Shown: positions 35,916 to 45,117 of the stretch, in pieces
Position numbering within the stretch: position 1 is the first letter of the stretch
Layout: every line of letters starts with the position of its first letter
Source: Metapseudomonas boanensis
GTDB lineage: Bacteria > Pseudomonadota > Gammaproteobacteria > Pseudomonadales > Pseudomonadaceae
NCBI RefSeq assembly: GCF_018704125.1
Contig: NZ_JAGTIS010000003.1
Span: forward strand, 1-64,000
Length of the DNA: 64,000 bases
Direction: 5' to 3'
Notes under the pieces: model-generated
Told to the model about the DNA's origin: nothing
Seen by the model: only the letters and a program-made list of their open reading frames with translations
Database searches by the model: none
Program-made: the position numbers and the translations under genes

Positions 35916-37286
35916 TTACCTGCCCGATTGGCGCAGCAGGTCGGTGGTGAACATGAAGGGCTTCAAGCGGTCGCCATTGACCAGCGGCGGATCGATCTCG
36001 TTGGTCAGGCGGTCGGCCAGGTAGGCCCCGGACACCAGGTCGTGATAGACGGTGACGCCGGAATGGAACAGCTTCGCGCCGTAGGCGTAGTAAGTGTTCA
36101 TGAAGTTGGTGCGCCACAGCTCGCCGTGCGCGTCATAGTTGTCCGCCATGACGGCAAGCCAGGTGTCTTCGTCGACGTACAGAACGCGCTTGGCGTATTG
36201 ATGGCGGAACCCTTCCTTCAGCGTCGCTTCCAGAACCCATACGCGGTGCGGCTCATAGCGCATCAGCTGCGGGTCGATACTGCCGGGACGCAGCAGGCTC
36301 ACGTACTTGACCCCGGCGTTCTCCAGCCGATAGCCGTTGTAGGGGATGAACAGCTCGCGCTTGCCGACGAGTTTCCAGTTGTAGCGCTCGGGCGAACCGT
36401 TGAAGAGGCGGTCGTCATCGATAGTGCGGAATCCGCCGACACCCAGCGGCATGTCGAAACCGAAGCCGGGAGACTGGCGGACACGACGTGTGCCGGGGTT
36501 GTAGGTCCAGCTCGTCTGCGGGTTCTTCGCTTCATTGAAGTAGGTGTAGGTGAGCATCACCTCGCCCTTCTGGCGCTCGGGCTTGAGGATGGTCACCCGC
36601 GAGTAGGCGAAGATGCCCTCAGTCGGCTTGCCAAGGTCGTCATGACCACTGGTCTGGTCGAGGATCTCCATACGCATCTGCCCCCAGGCGATGTTGCCGT
36701 TCGGGTAGACCACGGCCTGGTCGTACACGGCATCTTCCTGGTGGGCGAAGACCGGCAACAGGATGTTGCGCAGCAGCTCGTCGCCCGTCTTCGGCATCGG
36801 GAACGGAATGCCTCCCTTCAGCGCACGCACACCCATGTTGCCGTCTTCCAGCACCGAGCTGACGGCATTCTTGCGGTTCAGGTCGCAGCGGTAGTCTTCG
36901 TAGCGGAAATCGCGATGACTGGGGTAGACAGGAATCGAATAGCTGTCGGGATACTTCTTCAGCAGCGCCTTCTGCCCGTCGGACAGCCTGTCCGCGTACT
37001 GCGCCATATTCTGCGCGGTCACCACGAACTGCGGTTTTTCCGCGGCATAGGGATCAGGGTGGCGTGTGCCAAGCCCACCAAACTCGACGCCGGGCGGCGT
37101 GCCCAGCCACTGCCCACCAAATGCTGGGATGGAGCCATCGGCATTGGCGCCCTTTTCTGCGCCAAAGCAGGTGAGCTCAGTACCGAGCTTCGCCGCCTCG
37201 ACTTCGGTTGTCACAGCCCCGGCCCCCTGGGCAACCAGCATCAGCGTTGCCAGCAGGGGCAACGTCCTACGGAATTTCATGTTCAT
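35916..37286 (-). CDS. DUF1329 periplasmic protein
   Basis: The 456-residue protein has a signal peptide (RTLPLLATLMLVAQGAGA) and a long beta-rich mature domain typical of DUF1329, distantly related to LolB/LppX-type lipid carriers (family knowledge). Blocks such as WTYNPGTRRVRQSPGFGFD and PYNGYRLENAGVKY are typical of the family. It is almost always encoded next to DUF1302, as here. It could ferry a hydrophobic substrate across the periplasm from the DUF1302 barrel. Confidence 0.83.
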   Translation of the reverse strand: MNMKFRRTLPLLATLMLVAQGAGAVTTEVEAAKLGTELTCFGAEKGANADGSIPAFGGQWLGTPPGVEFGGLGTRHPDPYAAEKPQFVVTAQNMAQYADRLSDGQKALLKKYPDSYSIPVYPSHRDFRYEDYRCDLNRKNAVSSVLEDGNMGVRALKGGIPFPMPKTGDELLRNILLPVFAHQEDAVYDQAVVYPNGNIAWGQMRMEILDQTSGHDDLGKPTEGIFAYSRVTILKPERQKGEVMLTYTYFNEAKNPQTSWTYNPGTRRVRQSPGFGFDMPLGVGGFRTIDDDRLFNGSPERYNWKLVGKRELFIPYNGYRLENAGVKYVSLLRPGSIDPQLMRYEPHRVWVLEATLKEGFRHQYAKRVLYVDEDTWLAVMADNYDAHGELWRTNFMNTYYAYGAKLFHSGVTVYHDLVSGAYLADRLTNEIDPPLVNGDRLKPFMFTTDLLRQSGR

Positions 37287-37395
37287 GGTGTCCTCTATCC
37301 TCTTGCAGAGACCGGACTTCCCCCGGAAGGCGATCTCATCGTGATCATCAGGCAGTTCCAGTGCGCTCCCGGACTTCAGGCAGCGCGGACTTTCC

Positions 37396-38586
37396 TCAGG
37401 CGTAGAGATCGCGCTTGAGCACCGTTTCGGTCTCGATCAACCGGCCACCGGTCTCCTGTGCAAAGGCGCGCACATAGGCCTCCGCGTCCAGGCAGACTTC
37501 GGGCGCCAGCAGGCCCTTGCCGGCCACGCCACCGGCCAGCCAGGCCTCGATGACCAAGCGGGCGCAGGTCGGCGTCGGGTCGGCAGTACTGTCCTCGGCC
37601 TGCTCGGTGGGCAGGTCCAGGTGATGCTCCAGTACGCAGCGCACTTCGGCGCCGCTGCGCTCGCCCACCACCTCCACACGGGAAGCGACGGCCCAAGGCT
37701 CGTCCGAAAGGTCGACGGTCACGCTCTTGCGACCGACATCGCTGGACAGGTGATGAGTGAGGAACTTGAGCGGCGAGATGCCGAGCCCCTCGATCACCTC
37801 GGAATTGCCCAGCCCCAGGTCGATCAGAGAACGCCAGACTTCAGCGCCGGCTTCGGGGAAGAAGGCGATGCGGTTGGTCACCTGATCCAACCCCTTGATG
37901 AAGTGCGGCAGGGTGACGGTTTCGCCGTGGCCTATGAAGAAGGACGGATAGGCCTTGAAGGGTGCTGCATAAGGCACCTCGAGCCGGCCGCCCCAACCCG
38001 GCATCTTGCGGTACTCCCCGTCGACGAACTGCACCACCTCTCCGGCAGTGATGTGCATCATGTGGTCGATGACCGCCGGCGACAGCAGGTCCGGCACGAA
38101 GGGCACGGCGGTGGCCAGATGGATCTCGCGCACCTTGTCGAGGCGGTCGGCGAGCATCCTGGCCATTACATTGGTCAGCCCCGGTGTCGAGCCGCAGCCG
38201 ATGACCAGTTTGATCCCCGCCTCCAGGGCACGCTGGTGGTATGACGGATCAAGGAACAGCGCCTCGGCGACATCGTGATCGTCATTGATATCGATGTAGT
38301 CGACACGCGCACGCAGCGCAGCCTCGATGACCGGCACGGCACTGCGGTAGAACGGCCCGACAGCGTTGAACACCAGGTCGACACCATCGAGCAGCGCATC
38401 CAGGCGTGCCGGGTCGCGAATGTCGGCGCTGACTGGGGTCGCCCTGGGGCCGAGTTCGGCGGCCAGCTTTTCGGCGTTCGCGAGGTTGAGGTCGCCGATG
38501 ATGCACTCGATCTCGGGGTGACGGGGCACCAACTGGCGCGCAACGTTCGCACCGACGTTGCCGCAGCCCAGTAGCAAGATTTTCAT
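37396..38586 (-). CDS. Saccharopine-dehydrogenase-like NAD(P)-binding protein
   Basis: The 396-residue protein has a Rossmann start (MKILLLGCGNVGANVARQL), then VDYIDINDDHDVAEALF and GCGSTPGLTNVMARMLADRL, which match the saccharopine dehydrogenase superfamily. It is an intact relative of the broken protein at 4265-5518 but clearly of a different subgroup. The substrate is unknown. It lies between the DUF1329 gene and a FAD oxidoreductase, with gaps of 109 and 128 bases, inside a steroid region. A possible weak relative of the steroid-regulon motif lies near 38646. Confidence 0.75.
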   Translation of the reverse strand: MKILLLGCGNVGANVARQLVPRHPEIECIIGDLNLANAEKLAAELGPRATPVSADIRDPARLDALLDGVDLVFNAVGPFYRSAVPVIEAALRARVDYIDINDDHDVAEALFLDPSYHQRALEAGIKLVIGCGSTPGLTNVMARMLADRLDKVREIHLATAVPFVPDLLSPAVIDHMMHITAGEVVQFVDGEYRKMPGWGGRLEVPYAAPFKAYPSFFIGHGETVTLPHFIKGLDQVTNRIAFFPEAGAEVWRSLIDLGLGNSEVIEGLGISPLKFLTHHLSSDVGRKSVTVDLSDEPWAVASRVEVVGERSGAEVRCVLEHHLDLPTEQAEDSTADPTPTCARLVIEAWLAGGVAGKGLLAPEVCLDAEAYVRAFAQETGGRLIETETVLKRDLYA

Positions 38587-38714
38587 TGTTCAATCTCCAG
38601 CTTTTGTTTTTGTGTATTGGCGATTCGATGCCGCCGGACCACTCCATCCCAGGCGGGACGTCCTTGCCCATTGGTCCGCACAGGCGTTCTTGCAGCTACC
38701 TACCAACGCGTCCG

Positions 38715-40082
38715 TCAAACCAGATTCAGCTTGTCGGCCCACCTCGCTGCGGGAATCAGCACGCGTCGGATCTTGGTTTCGAACAGGCCCGGGAAATGCA
38801 CGGCCTGCGGGGTTTCCAGCGGGAGCAGGAAGTCCTGGGGGCGATCGCTGGCCAGCGCCTGGCCCAGGTTGGCGCCCATCATCGGGCCCATGACGTTGCC
38901 CCATGAGCCGAAATTCATCAGGGCCAGCACCCCATCGGCCACCTGGTACAACTTCGGGTAGGCCGCCTCGTAGAGGGAGGACGAATTGGCCGTCATGCCC
39001 GTCCAGTAGGACTCCAGTTCGATGTGGGTGCCGCGAAGCCGCGGATAGGTGCGATGCAGATATCTCAGGAAATAGGCGAAATAGGTTTCCGCCCTCTGGG
39101 CACGGCCAGGACCCGGAATGGTCGCAGTGATCAGTCTATTGCGGCCGTCGATGATCAACGGATACAGGCCGGCGGGATGCTGCATGAGGCTGACCCGGGC
39201 CGGATTGACGATGTCCAGCACCGACTGCGGCAGTGGCCGCGTGGCCATCCCGCAGGCCACCAGCGGGAACTGGGTGCGGGCAAGCTCCGGAAAGAAGGCA
39301 TTGCCGGCATGGCCGTTGGTGCAGATCACCACCTGCTGTGCGCGCACACTGCCGGTGGCCGAACGGACCCGCCAGTGCGACCCGATCCGTTCGCAGCCGA
39401 CCACACAGGTATTGCCATGAACCCTCGCGCCCAGGCGGACGGCGGCGCCAATCATGCCGTTGGTGAAGAGGTAGGGATTGACCCGGCCGCCCTCGCGCCA
39501 ATGGATGCCGTAGCCGTATGCATCAGTGCCCAGCAGTTCCTTGAGCCGGGCAGCCCCGACGATGTCGACGTCATAGCCGAACGCCTTCCACTGGCTCACC
39601 TTGTTCTCGAGCGCGGCATGCTTGCGATAGGCCGCATCGACCATGCCGGACTTCACCGCATCCGCCTGCAGTCCGTGTTTTTGGCAAAGGTCGAAGACGA
39701 TGTCGCGGTGCTGGATGAAGTACTCGGTGAAACGCTTCCCCTGGTCGGCGTGCGCCCGAAGTGGCTCAACGGAACCCAGGTAGGGCTGCACATGCCCGGC
39801 ATTGCGACCGGATGCACCGCTACCGGGTTGATCCGCCTCCAGAACCACCACACGTACACCACCCTCGGCCAGATGCAAGGCCAAGGAAGCCCCAACCAAC
39901 CCGGCACCGACGACGACCACATCAGCTTCGATGTCCTGGTCCAGTGCTGGGTAGGCAGGGCCTTGCTGTGACAAAGGCCAGCCGCTGAAGCGAATGGGCA
40001 CCACACCCGACTCATACGCGCCTGCAATCGGAAAGACCGGAACCTGTCCCGCTGCCGCACGCCGGTATTCTCTCCAGCTCAC
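38715..40082 (-). CDS. FAD-dependent oxidoreductase of the D-amino-acid-oxidase fold
   Basis: The 455-residue protein has an ADP-binding motif VVVVGAGLVGASLALHLAEGG near residues 54-74, then GRNAGHVQPYLG, and a C-terminal NFGSWGNVMGPMMGANLGQAL block. This matches DAO-family oxidases such as PuuB that oxidise C-N bonds. The start is a GTG behind GGAGG. It is divergent from the MFS gene, with a perfect 8+8 palindrome in the promoter region. Its substrate may be an amine or amino acid; the connection to steroids is only by location. Confidence 0.75.
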   Translation of the reverse strand: MSWREYRRAAAGQVPVFPIAGAYESGVVPIRFSGWPLSQQGPAYPALDQDIEADVVVVGAGLVGASLALHLAEGGVRVVVLEADQPGSGASGRNAGHVQPYLGSVEPLRAHADQGKRFTEYFIQHRDIVFDLCQKHGLQADAVKSGMVDAAYRKHAALENKVSQWKAFGYDVDIVGAARLKELLGTDAYGYGIHWREGGRVNPYLFTNGMIGAAVRLGARVHGNTCVVGCERIGSHWRVRSATGSVRAQQVVICTNGHAGNAFFPELARTQFPLVACGMATRPLPQSVLDIVNPARVSLMQHPAGLYPLIIDGRNRLITATIPGPGRAQRAETYFAYFLRYLHRTYPRLRGTHIELESYWTGMTANSSSLYEAAYPKLYQVADGVLALMNFGSWGNVMGPMMGANLGQALASDRPQDFLLPLETPQAVHFPGLFETKIRRVLIPAARWADKLNLV

Positions 40083-40201
40083 TACTGCCTCCTCGAATTC
40101 ATTCCAGAAACCTCATTTCGGACTGATCGAGGCTGAACGGGGTCGACCCGCTAATGCCTGCCACAGCGTGATCGATCCTATTGAGAGAGCGAATGAACGA
40201 A

Positions 40202-40221
40202 CCAGTACCAACTGGTACTGG
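40202..40221. promoter_or_regulatory. Perfect palindrome in the divergent FAD-oxidoreductase/MFS promoter
   Basis: CCAGTACC and GGTACTGG are perfect eight-base arms separated by AACT. The location, about midway between divergent starts at 40082 and 40340, is typical of an operator. Confidence 0.55.
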
Positions 40222-40339
40222 AGCAAGAGATCGACGGACAACTAAAGATGCCTAGCCCCAATGGGCGATATCCGGTGGTCAGGCGATGGATAGACTCCGG
40301 ACGCAAAGTCCCGACCGATAACAACAAGAGAGCTTCGAT

Positions 40340-41629
40340 ATGGCGCGTTTGCAAAACACTGTGGTTGGGCTGGATATCGACGCGGTAGCGGCGGACCGCA
40401 CTGGCCCGTCCACAAAGGCTGAGAGCCACCCGAACCAGCGCCAGGGTTGGACCCTAGTCCTTGGATTGGCGGTGGTACTGTGCATCATCTTCGGCACTAC
40501 CCTGAACGCCATCAGCGTATTCACCCTGCCGATCACCACGTCCCTGGGATGCACCAACGAAGAGGCCGCGCGCCTGGCCACCGCGTTCATTTTCAGCATG
40601 ACCCTGGCAATGCCCGTGGCGGGCTGGCTGCTCGATCGCATCTCGCCGCGGCCGGTCATGACAGCGGGCGCCATCTTGGCTGCGCTGGGCTATCTGCTCG
40701 CCTCGCGGAGCCCTGACATCACCCAACTCACGCTTGCCATGGCGTTGAGTGGCCTTGGCGTTGGCGCCTCGACCTATGTCCCGGCCATCACCCTGGCCAC
40801 GCGCTGGATAGTGCCAAACCGGCAAGGCCTGGCCTTCGGCATCCTGCTCTCAGGCGCCTCCATTGGCGCCATGATCTTCCCCATACTGCTCACCCACACC
40901 ATCGCTGAGGTGGACTGGCGCAGTACGATGCAGGCTATCGCCGGCATGATTCTGCTGATCTGCGCTCCATTGCTGCTATGGCTGGCACGCATGCCTGGCA
41001 ACACATCGGTCGTGGGCCTGCAGCCGGCGGACGAGCCCCTTGGTCATGGAATCGGCCACGCGTTACGCATGCCGCGGTACTGGATGTGGATCGCCATGCA
41101 GCTGCTGCTGACCCTGAGCAGCCTCGGCATCTTCATCGCGCTCGTTCCCTATCTCATCTCTGCCGGATATTCGGCCCAGGACGCTGCCGTCTTTTACGCC
41201 GGTATCGGCGCTGCTGCGTTGATCGGCAATTTCACCTTCGGCTTGTTGAGTAACCGCTGGAGGGCAAAGAACATCCTGCTGATCGGCACCGTCATCGGTA
41301 CCGCAGGCATCCTGTGCCTCCTGGGAGCGAACGATCCGGTATTGGGCCTGGGAGCAATCGCGCTTTTTTCCCTGACCTGGGGCACCACCTTCAACCTGGT
41401 CAACCAACTCTCACCCTTGCTGCTGGTGGAGGCGATGGGGCAACGCAACTTCGGTAGCCTGCTCGGCATCGGCAACCTGATGGCCGGCCTCGGCTCCGCG
41501 TTCAGCCCGGAAGCCGTCGGTTACCTCGTCGACACCACGCACACCTATACCCTCCCCCTGCTGCTCTGCGGCGCCCTGGCGGCCACCGCCCTGCTGCCAA
41601 TTGCCTTGCAACACCGGCCCCGCGCCTGA
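40340..41629 (+). CDS. MFS transporter
   Basis: The 429-residue protein has about twelve membrane helices in two halves. The loop between helices 2 and 3 reads GWLLDRISPRPVMTAG, the MFS signature region, and a hydrophilic central loop lies near residues 215-235. It resembles oxalate/formate- or monocarboxylate-type MFS carriers. The tail converges on the LuxR gene, 18 bases away. Substrate import linked to the divergent oxidoreductase, or uptake of a steroid acid, are both possible. Confidence 0.82.
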   Translation: MARLQNTVVGLDIDAVAADRTGPSTKAESHPNQRQGWTLVLGLAVVLCIIFGTTLNAISVFTLPITTSLGCTNEEAARLATAFIFSMTLAMPVAGWLLDRISPRPVMTAGAILAALGYLLASRSPDITQLTLAMALSGLGVGASTYVPAITLATRWIVPNRQGLAFGILLSGASIGAMIFPILLTHTIAEVDWRSTMQAIAGMILLICAPLLLWLARMPGNTSVVGLQPADEPLGHGIGHALRMPRYWMWIAMQLLLTLSSLGIFIALVPYLISAGYSAQDAAVFYAGIGAAALIGNFTFGLLSNRWRAKNILLIGTVIGTAGILCLLGANDPVLGLGAIALFSLTWGTTFNLVNQLSPLLLVEAMGQRNFGSLLGIGNLMAGLGSAFSPEAVGYLVDTTHTYTLPLLLCGALAATALLPIALQHRPRA

Positions 41630-41647
41630 TCGAGAACGGCTCGAGGG

Positions 41648-42919
41648 TCAGCGCAGGAGGGCAAAACTCTTGCACACGATCCGCACGAGGTCGGTCTGGC
41701 CCTTGATGCCCAGCTTCGCGTAGATGTTCTTCGAGTAGTTGCGCGCGGCGGTCACCGCAATGCCCATCTGCTCAGCCGCTTCGCTGATGGTTCGGCCCGC
41801 GGCCAACAAGGCGGCGAGCTTGGCTTCCTGGCGGGTCAGGTCAAACAGCTGGGCGATCAGGTCCGGAGGGGCGCTCTTCGCAGCCTGCAGCGCCGCAAAG
41901 CTTTCGGTCAGTTCCGAGAGGTAGATGATGACGCTGGGCACATGCTTGCCCTGGTAGTACGGAGCCAACGGTACCGGCGTGACCAGCATCCCCAACAGCA
42001 CGCCATCCTGGGCGTGCAATCGCACCAACTCACCGTGGCAGCCCCCACCGCGCTGCATTCTGGATGCAATGGCATTGGCCATGGCCTTCTCGAGCACCCG
42101 TTGCATCATGCGGTCCTGCAACTGCACCCGTTCATGGTTCAGTTCAATACCCGGATACTTGTCGATGATGGCCCTGGCGGCGCGATTCACGCATATCACC
42201 TTCGCATCGCCATCGAGCACCAGGCAGCCCAGCACCAAGTGATCCAGGCTGCCTTCATAGATCGACTTTTCTGCCTCCTGGCGCTTGATCCGTGCATAGA
42301 GTCCAAGGGCACGGGTGAGATGGGGCAACAAGCCTCTGATCAATTCCAGGTCTGCGGAGGAGAAAGGATGCTCCGGTGTCCTGCGGGCACGTATCACATC
42401 AACCCAGCAGCGCATGCCCCCCGGCTCGGCAAAGCAGGTCCTGAGGCAACTGGCGATATTGAGAGAATCCAGGAAAGCGGCGCAATCGGGCTCCACATCC
42501 GTGGGGCCGAACACGATGACATCGCCCGGCAGCACCGATTCGGGTCGAACCAGTTCGATGTGGGTAAAACGCTCGCGGTGAATCTGTTCCGCAAGTAGCC
42601 AGTCGGTATCGTCATCCTCATCGACGGACATCACCTGCACATCGCAAGGCAGGTCGTCGGAGTGGTGCAAGGTGACCGTGACATTGAGCGCCGCCCACAG
42701 ATGGCGGAGCCGCTCGGCAAAGCTGTACCACGGCGTGGCCTCGTTCAGGCCTTCATAGACGAGGCCGATCAGCTCGGACAGAACGTCGCCCGCTCCAACT
42801 TGCGCCAGCAGCGCATGCGCCGTGGGAAGCCTTGTCTCCCACCCAGTTGCAGGCGCGGGTTGCGCAGATCCTGCGCAACCCGGCACGGGCCTGAAGGCAA
42901 CGGCAGGCTTAGCTGCCAT
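41648..42919 (-). CDS. LuxR-type transcriptional regulator, TeiR/TesR-like
   Basis: The 423-residue protein has a C-terminal LuxR helix-turn-helix (LTRQEAKLAALLAAGRTISE, then AAEQMGIAVTAARNYSKNIYAKLGIKGQ) and a long N-terminal region with a PAS-like stretch (LGCLVLDGDAKVICVNRAARAII). Size and layout match TeiR/TesR, the LuxR-type activator of testosterone degradation in Comamonas testosteroni (published family). It is the last gene of the hsaC-ipd-fad operon and overlaps the preceding SDR stop by 11 bases, so it would be co-induced with its targets. The start at 42919 is chosen because longer frames lie deep inside that SDR; a non-ATG start just downstream is possible. Confidence 0.72.
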   Translation of the reverse strand: MAAKPAVAFRPVPGCAGSAQPAPATGWETRLPTAHALLAQVGAGDVLSELIGLVYEGLNEATPWYSFAERLRHLWAALNVTVTLHHSDDLPCDVQVMSVDEDDDTDWLLAEQIHRERFTHIELVRPESVLPGDVIVFGPTDVEPDCAAFLDSLNIASCLRTCFAEPGGMRCWVDVIRARRTPEHPFSSADLELIRGLLPHLTRALGLYARIKRQEAEKSIYEGSLDHLVLGCLVLDGDAKVICVNRAARAIIDKYPGIELNHERVQLQDRMMQRVLEKAMANAIASRMQRGGGCHGELVRLHAQDGVLLGMLVTPVPLAPYYQGKHVPSVIIYLSELTESFAALQAAKSAPPDLIAQLFDLTRQEAKLAALLAAGRTISEAAEQMGIAVTAARNYSKNIYAKLGIKGQTDLVRIVCKSFALLR

Positions 42920-43784
42920 ACACCTTCTGCGCCGGCACCGCCTCGGCCAGCAATTGCTCGACGACCCCGCCCAGTTCCTCGGGAACGAAGCGCGCGCCCT
43001 TGTCAAACTCGGGGCCACGGCGCCAGCCATCGCCGATGGACAGCTTGCCGCCTTCCACCTCGAACATCCGCCCGGTGATGGCCTGGGAGGCTTCCGAGCC
43101 GAGCCAGACCACCAGCGGCGCGACGTTTTCGGGTGCGAAGTAGTCGAAGCCTTCTTCCGGCTTCTTCATCACGTCGGCGAACACCTGCTCGGTCATGCCG
43201 GTGCGAGCGGCCGGGGCCAGGGCGTTGGCGGTGATGCCGTAGCGCGCCAGCTCAGCGGCCTGGACCAGCGTCAGCGAGGCGATACCGCCCTTCGCCGCGG
43301 CGTAGTTTGACTGGCCGATGGAACCCTGCAGGCCGGCGCCCGAGCTGGTGTTGATGATCCGCGCCTTGACCGCGACGCCGCCCTTGGCCTGCTCGCGCCA
43401 GTGCTTCACCGCGTGGCTGGCCAGGCAGAAATGACCCTTGAGGTGCACGGCCATCACCGCATCCCAGTCGGCTTCGGTGAGGCTGGCGAACATGCGGTCG
43501 CGGCAGATGCCGGCGTTGTTCACCAGCACGTGCAGGTCGCCGTAGGCCTCTACGGCCTGGCGCACGATGTCGCCGGCGGCGGCGTAGTGGGTGATGTCGC
43601 CGTTATTGGCCAGGGCCTCACCGCCTTGTTCGCGGATATCGGCCACCACGGCCTCGGCGGCTTGCAGGTTGATGTCGTTGACCACGACCTTGGCACCCTC
43701 GGCGGCGAAAGCCAGGGCATAGGCCCGGCCCAGCCCGCCGCCGGCGCCGGTGATGATGACTACGCGGTCTTTGCAGATTGGCAT
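42909..43784 (-). CDS. SDR related to 17beta-hydroxysteroid dehydrogenase type 4
   Basis: The 291-residue SDR has the fingerprint TGAGGGLGRAYALAFAAEGA and VVNDINLQAAEA, typical of the Hsd4/MFE-2 dehydrogenase group. It also has NNAGICRDRMF, the catalytic Ser in INTSSGAG, and NYAAAK. It should oxidise a 3-hydroxyacyl-CoA or a 17-hydroxysteroid. It follows fadA6 after an 88-base gap with a hairpin and precedes the LuxR gene. Its place beside a thiolase fits a beta-oxidation step on a ring-C/D acyl-CoA. Confidence 0.8.
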   Translation of the reverse strand: MPICKDRVVIITGAGGGLGRAYALAFAAEGAKVVVNDINLQAAEAVVADIREQGGEALANNGDITHYAAAGDIVRQAVEAYGDLHVLVNNAGICRDRMFASLTEADWDAVMAVHLKGHFCLASHAVKHWREQAKGGVAVKARIINTSSGAGLQGSIGQSNYAAAKGGIASLTLVQAAELARYGITANALAPAARTGMTEQVFADVMKKPEEGFDYFAPENVAPLVVWLGSEASQAITGRMFEVEGGKLSIGDGWRRGPEFDKGARFVPEELGGVVEQLLAEAVPAQKVYGS

Positions 43785-43828
43785 TTTGGTTCTCCGGTGA
43801 TTCTGAATTTGGGGTCGGCTTTGGCTGC

Positions 43829-43861
43829 CCTCTCCTCTTCAGGGAGAGGGTCAGGGGAGAG
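43829..43861. repeat. REP-like hairpin inside the operon
   Basis: CCCTCTCC and GGGAGAGGG arms lie in the fadA6-SDR gap, followed by another GGGGAGAGGG. Same family as 18138, 19602 and 45061. Confidence 0.5.
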
Positions 43862-43872
43862 GGTCGACAGAT

Positions 43873-45021
43873 TCAAAGCCGCTCGATGATCGTCACGTTC
43901 GCCTGCCCGCCACCTTCACACATGGTCTGCAGGCCGTAACGCCCGCCACTGCGCTCCAGTTCATGGAGCAGCGTGCACATCAGGCGGGTGCCGGTCGCAC
44001 CCAGGGGGTGGCCGAGAGCAATTGCGCCGCCGTTGGCGTTGGTGCGTTCGTGCGGGTAGCCGGTTTCCTTGAGCCAGGCCATGGCCACTGAAGCGAAGGC
44101 TTCGTTGATCTCCACCCGGTCGATGTCACCCAAGCTCATACCGGCGCGCTTGAGCGCGTAGGCAGTGGCCGGGATCGGTGCGGTGAGCATCCAAACCGGG
44201 TCTTCAGCACGCACGCTGATGTGGTGGATGCGAGCACGCGGGGTGAGGTTGTAGCGCTTCAGCGCAGCCTCGGAGACCACCAGCATGGCGCTGGCGGCGT
44301 CGCAGGTCTGGCTGGAGACGGCAGCGGTGACGCGGTCGCAGCCGAACAGGAATTCCAGCTCGGCCATCTTGTCCAGGCTGGTCTGGCGCGGGGTTTCGTC
44401 ATGCTGCACACCGGCCAGCGGGACGATTTCGCGAGCAAAACGGCCCTCCTCGATCGCGCGCAGGGCACGACGGTGGGACTCCAGCGCATAGGCTTCCAGC
44501 GCCTCGCGGGACAGGCCCCACTTCTCGGCGATCATCTGCGCCGAGCGGAACTGGGTGGGCGGCTGTTTGCCGTAGCGACGCACCCAGCCTTCGGAACCGG
44601 AGAAAGGATCGGTGAAGCCCAGCGGCTCGGCTGCGGTCATCGCCGAGGAGATGGGGATCTGCGTCATGGTCTGCACGCCGCCGGCGACCACCACATCCTG
44701 GGTGCCGCTCATCACCGCTTGGGCGGCGAAATGCACGGCCTGCTGGGATGAGCCGCACTGGCGGTCGATGGTGGTGCCGGGCACGGCGTCGGAAAGGCCA
44801 GCGGCAAGCCAGCTGGTGCGGGCGATGTCGCCGGCCAACGGGCCAATGGTGTCGACGCAACCGAAGATCACGTCGTCGTATTCGTCATCGGGAATGCCAT
44901 TGCGCGCCACCAGCTCACGCAGTACGTGGGCGCCGAGGTCGGCGGCATGGATCTGGCTCAGGCCGCCCTTGCGCCGGCCAGTTGGGGTGCGCAGGGCGTC
45001 GACTATGTAGGCTTCGGGCAT
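43873..45021 (-). CDS. fadA6: FadA6-like thiolase of ring-C/D catabolism
   Basis: The 382-residue thiolase agrees block by block with actinobacterial FadA6: [21 protein letters not shown] with the nucleophile Cys near residue 87, [14 protein letters not shown]-like [55 protein letters not shown], and the end [20 protein letters not shown]. FadA6 releases acetyl-CoA in a late step of steroid-ring breakdown (family knowledge). It lies in the hsaC operon after two acyl-CoA dehydrogenase genes, separated by a hairpin gap. Confidence 0.88.
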   Translation of the reverse strand: MPEAYIVDALRTPTGRRKGGLSQIHAADLGAHVLRELVARNGIPDDEYDDVIFGCVDTIGPLAGDIARTSWLAAGLSDAVPGTTIDRQCGSSQQAVHFAAQAVMSGTQDVVVAGGVQTMTQIPISSAMTAAEPLGFTDPFSGSEGWVRRYGKQPPTQFRSAQMIAEKWGLSREALEAYALESHRRALRAIEEGRFAREIVPLAGVQHDETPRQTSLDKMAELEFLFGCDRVTAAVSSQTCDAASAMLVVSEAALKRYNLTPRARIHHISVRAEDPVWMLTAPIPATAYALKRAGMSLGDIDRVEINEAFASVAMAWLKETGYPHERTNANGGAIALGHPLGATGTRLMCTLLHELERSGGRYGLQTMCEGGGQANVTIIERL

Positions 45022-45060
45022 GGGGTACCTCGGGTCTTGAAATTTGGAGTGAAGCGGAGC

Positions 45061-45110
45061 TTCCCTCTCCCCCAGCCCCTCTCCCGGAGGGAGAGGGCTG
45101 GGGTGAGGGA
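45061..45110. repeat. Long REP-like hairpin inside the operon
   Basis: CCCCAGCCCCTCTCCC pairs with GGGAGAGGGCTGGGG across a short GGA-containing loop. It lies between the acyl-CoA dehydrogenase and fadA6 genes. Confidence 0.6.
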
Positions 45111-45117
45111 TGCCGTA

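Noticed and set aside
35928-37418. 496-codon plus-strand frame opposite DUF1329
   Set aside because: Antisense to a gene with signal peptide and family motifs; low-complexity composition.
38646-38662. Sixth copy of the steroid-regulon motif before the saccharopine-dehydrogenase-like gene
   Set aside because: ATCCCAGGCGGGACGTC has similar half-sites at about 60 bases from the start, but the spacing is one base short and the right flank differs, so it was not counted.
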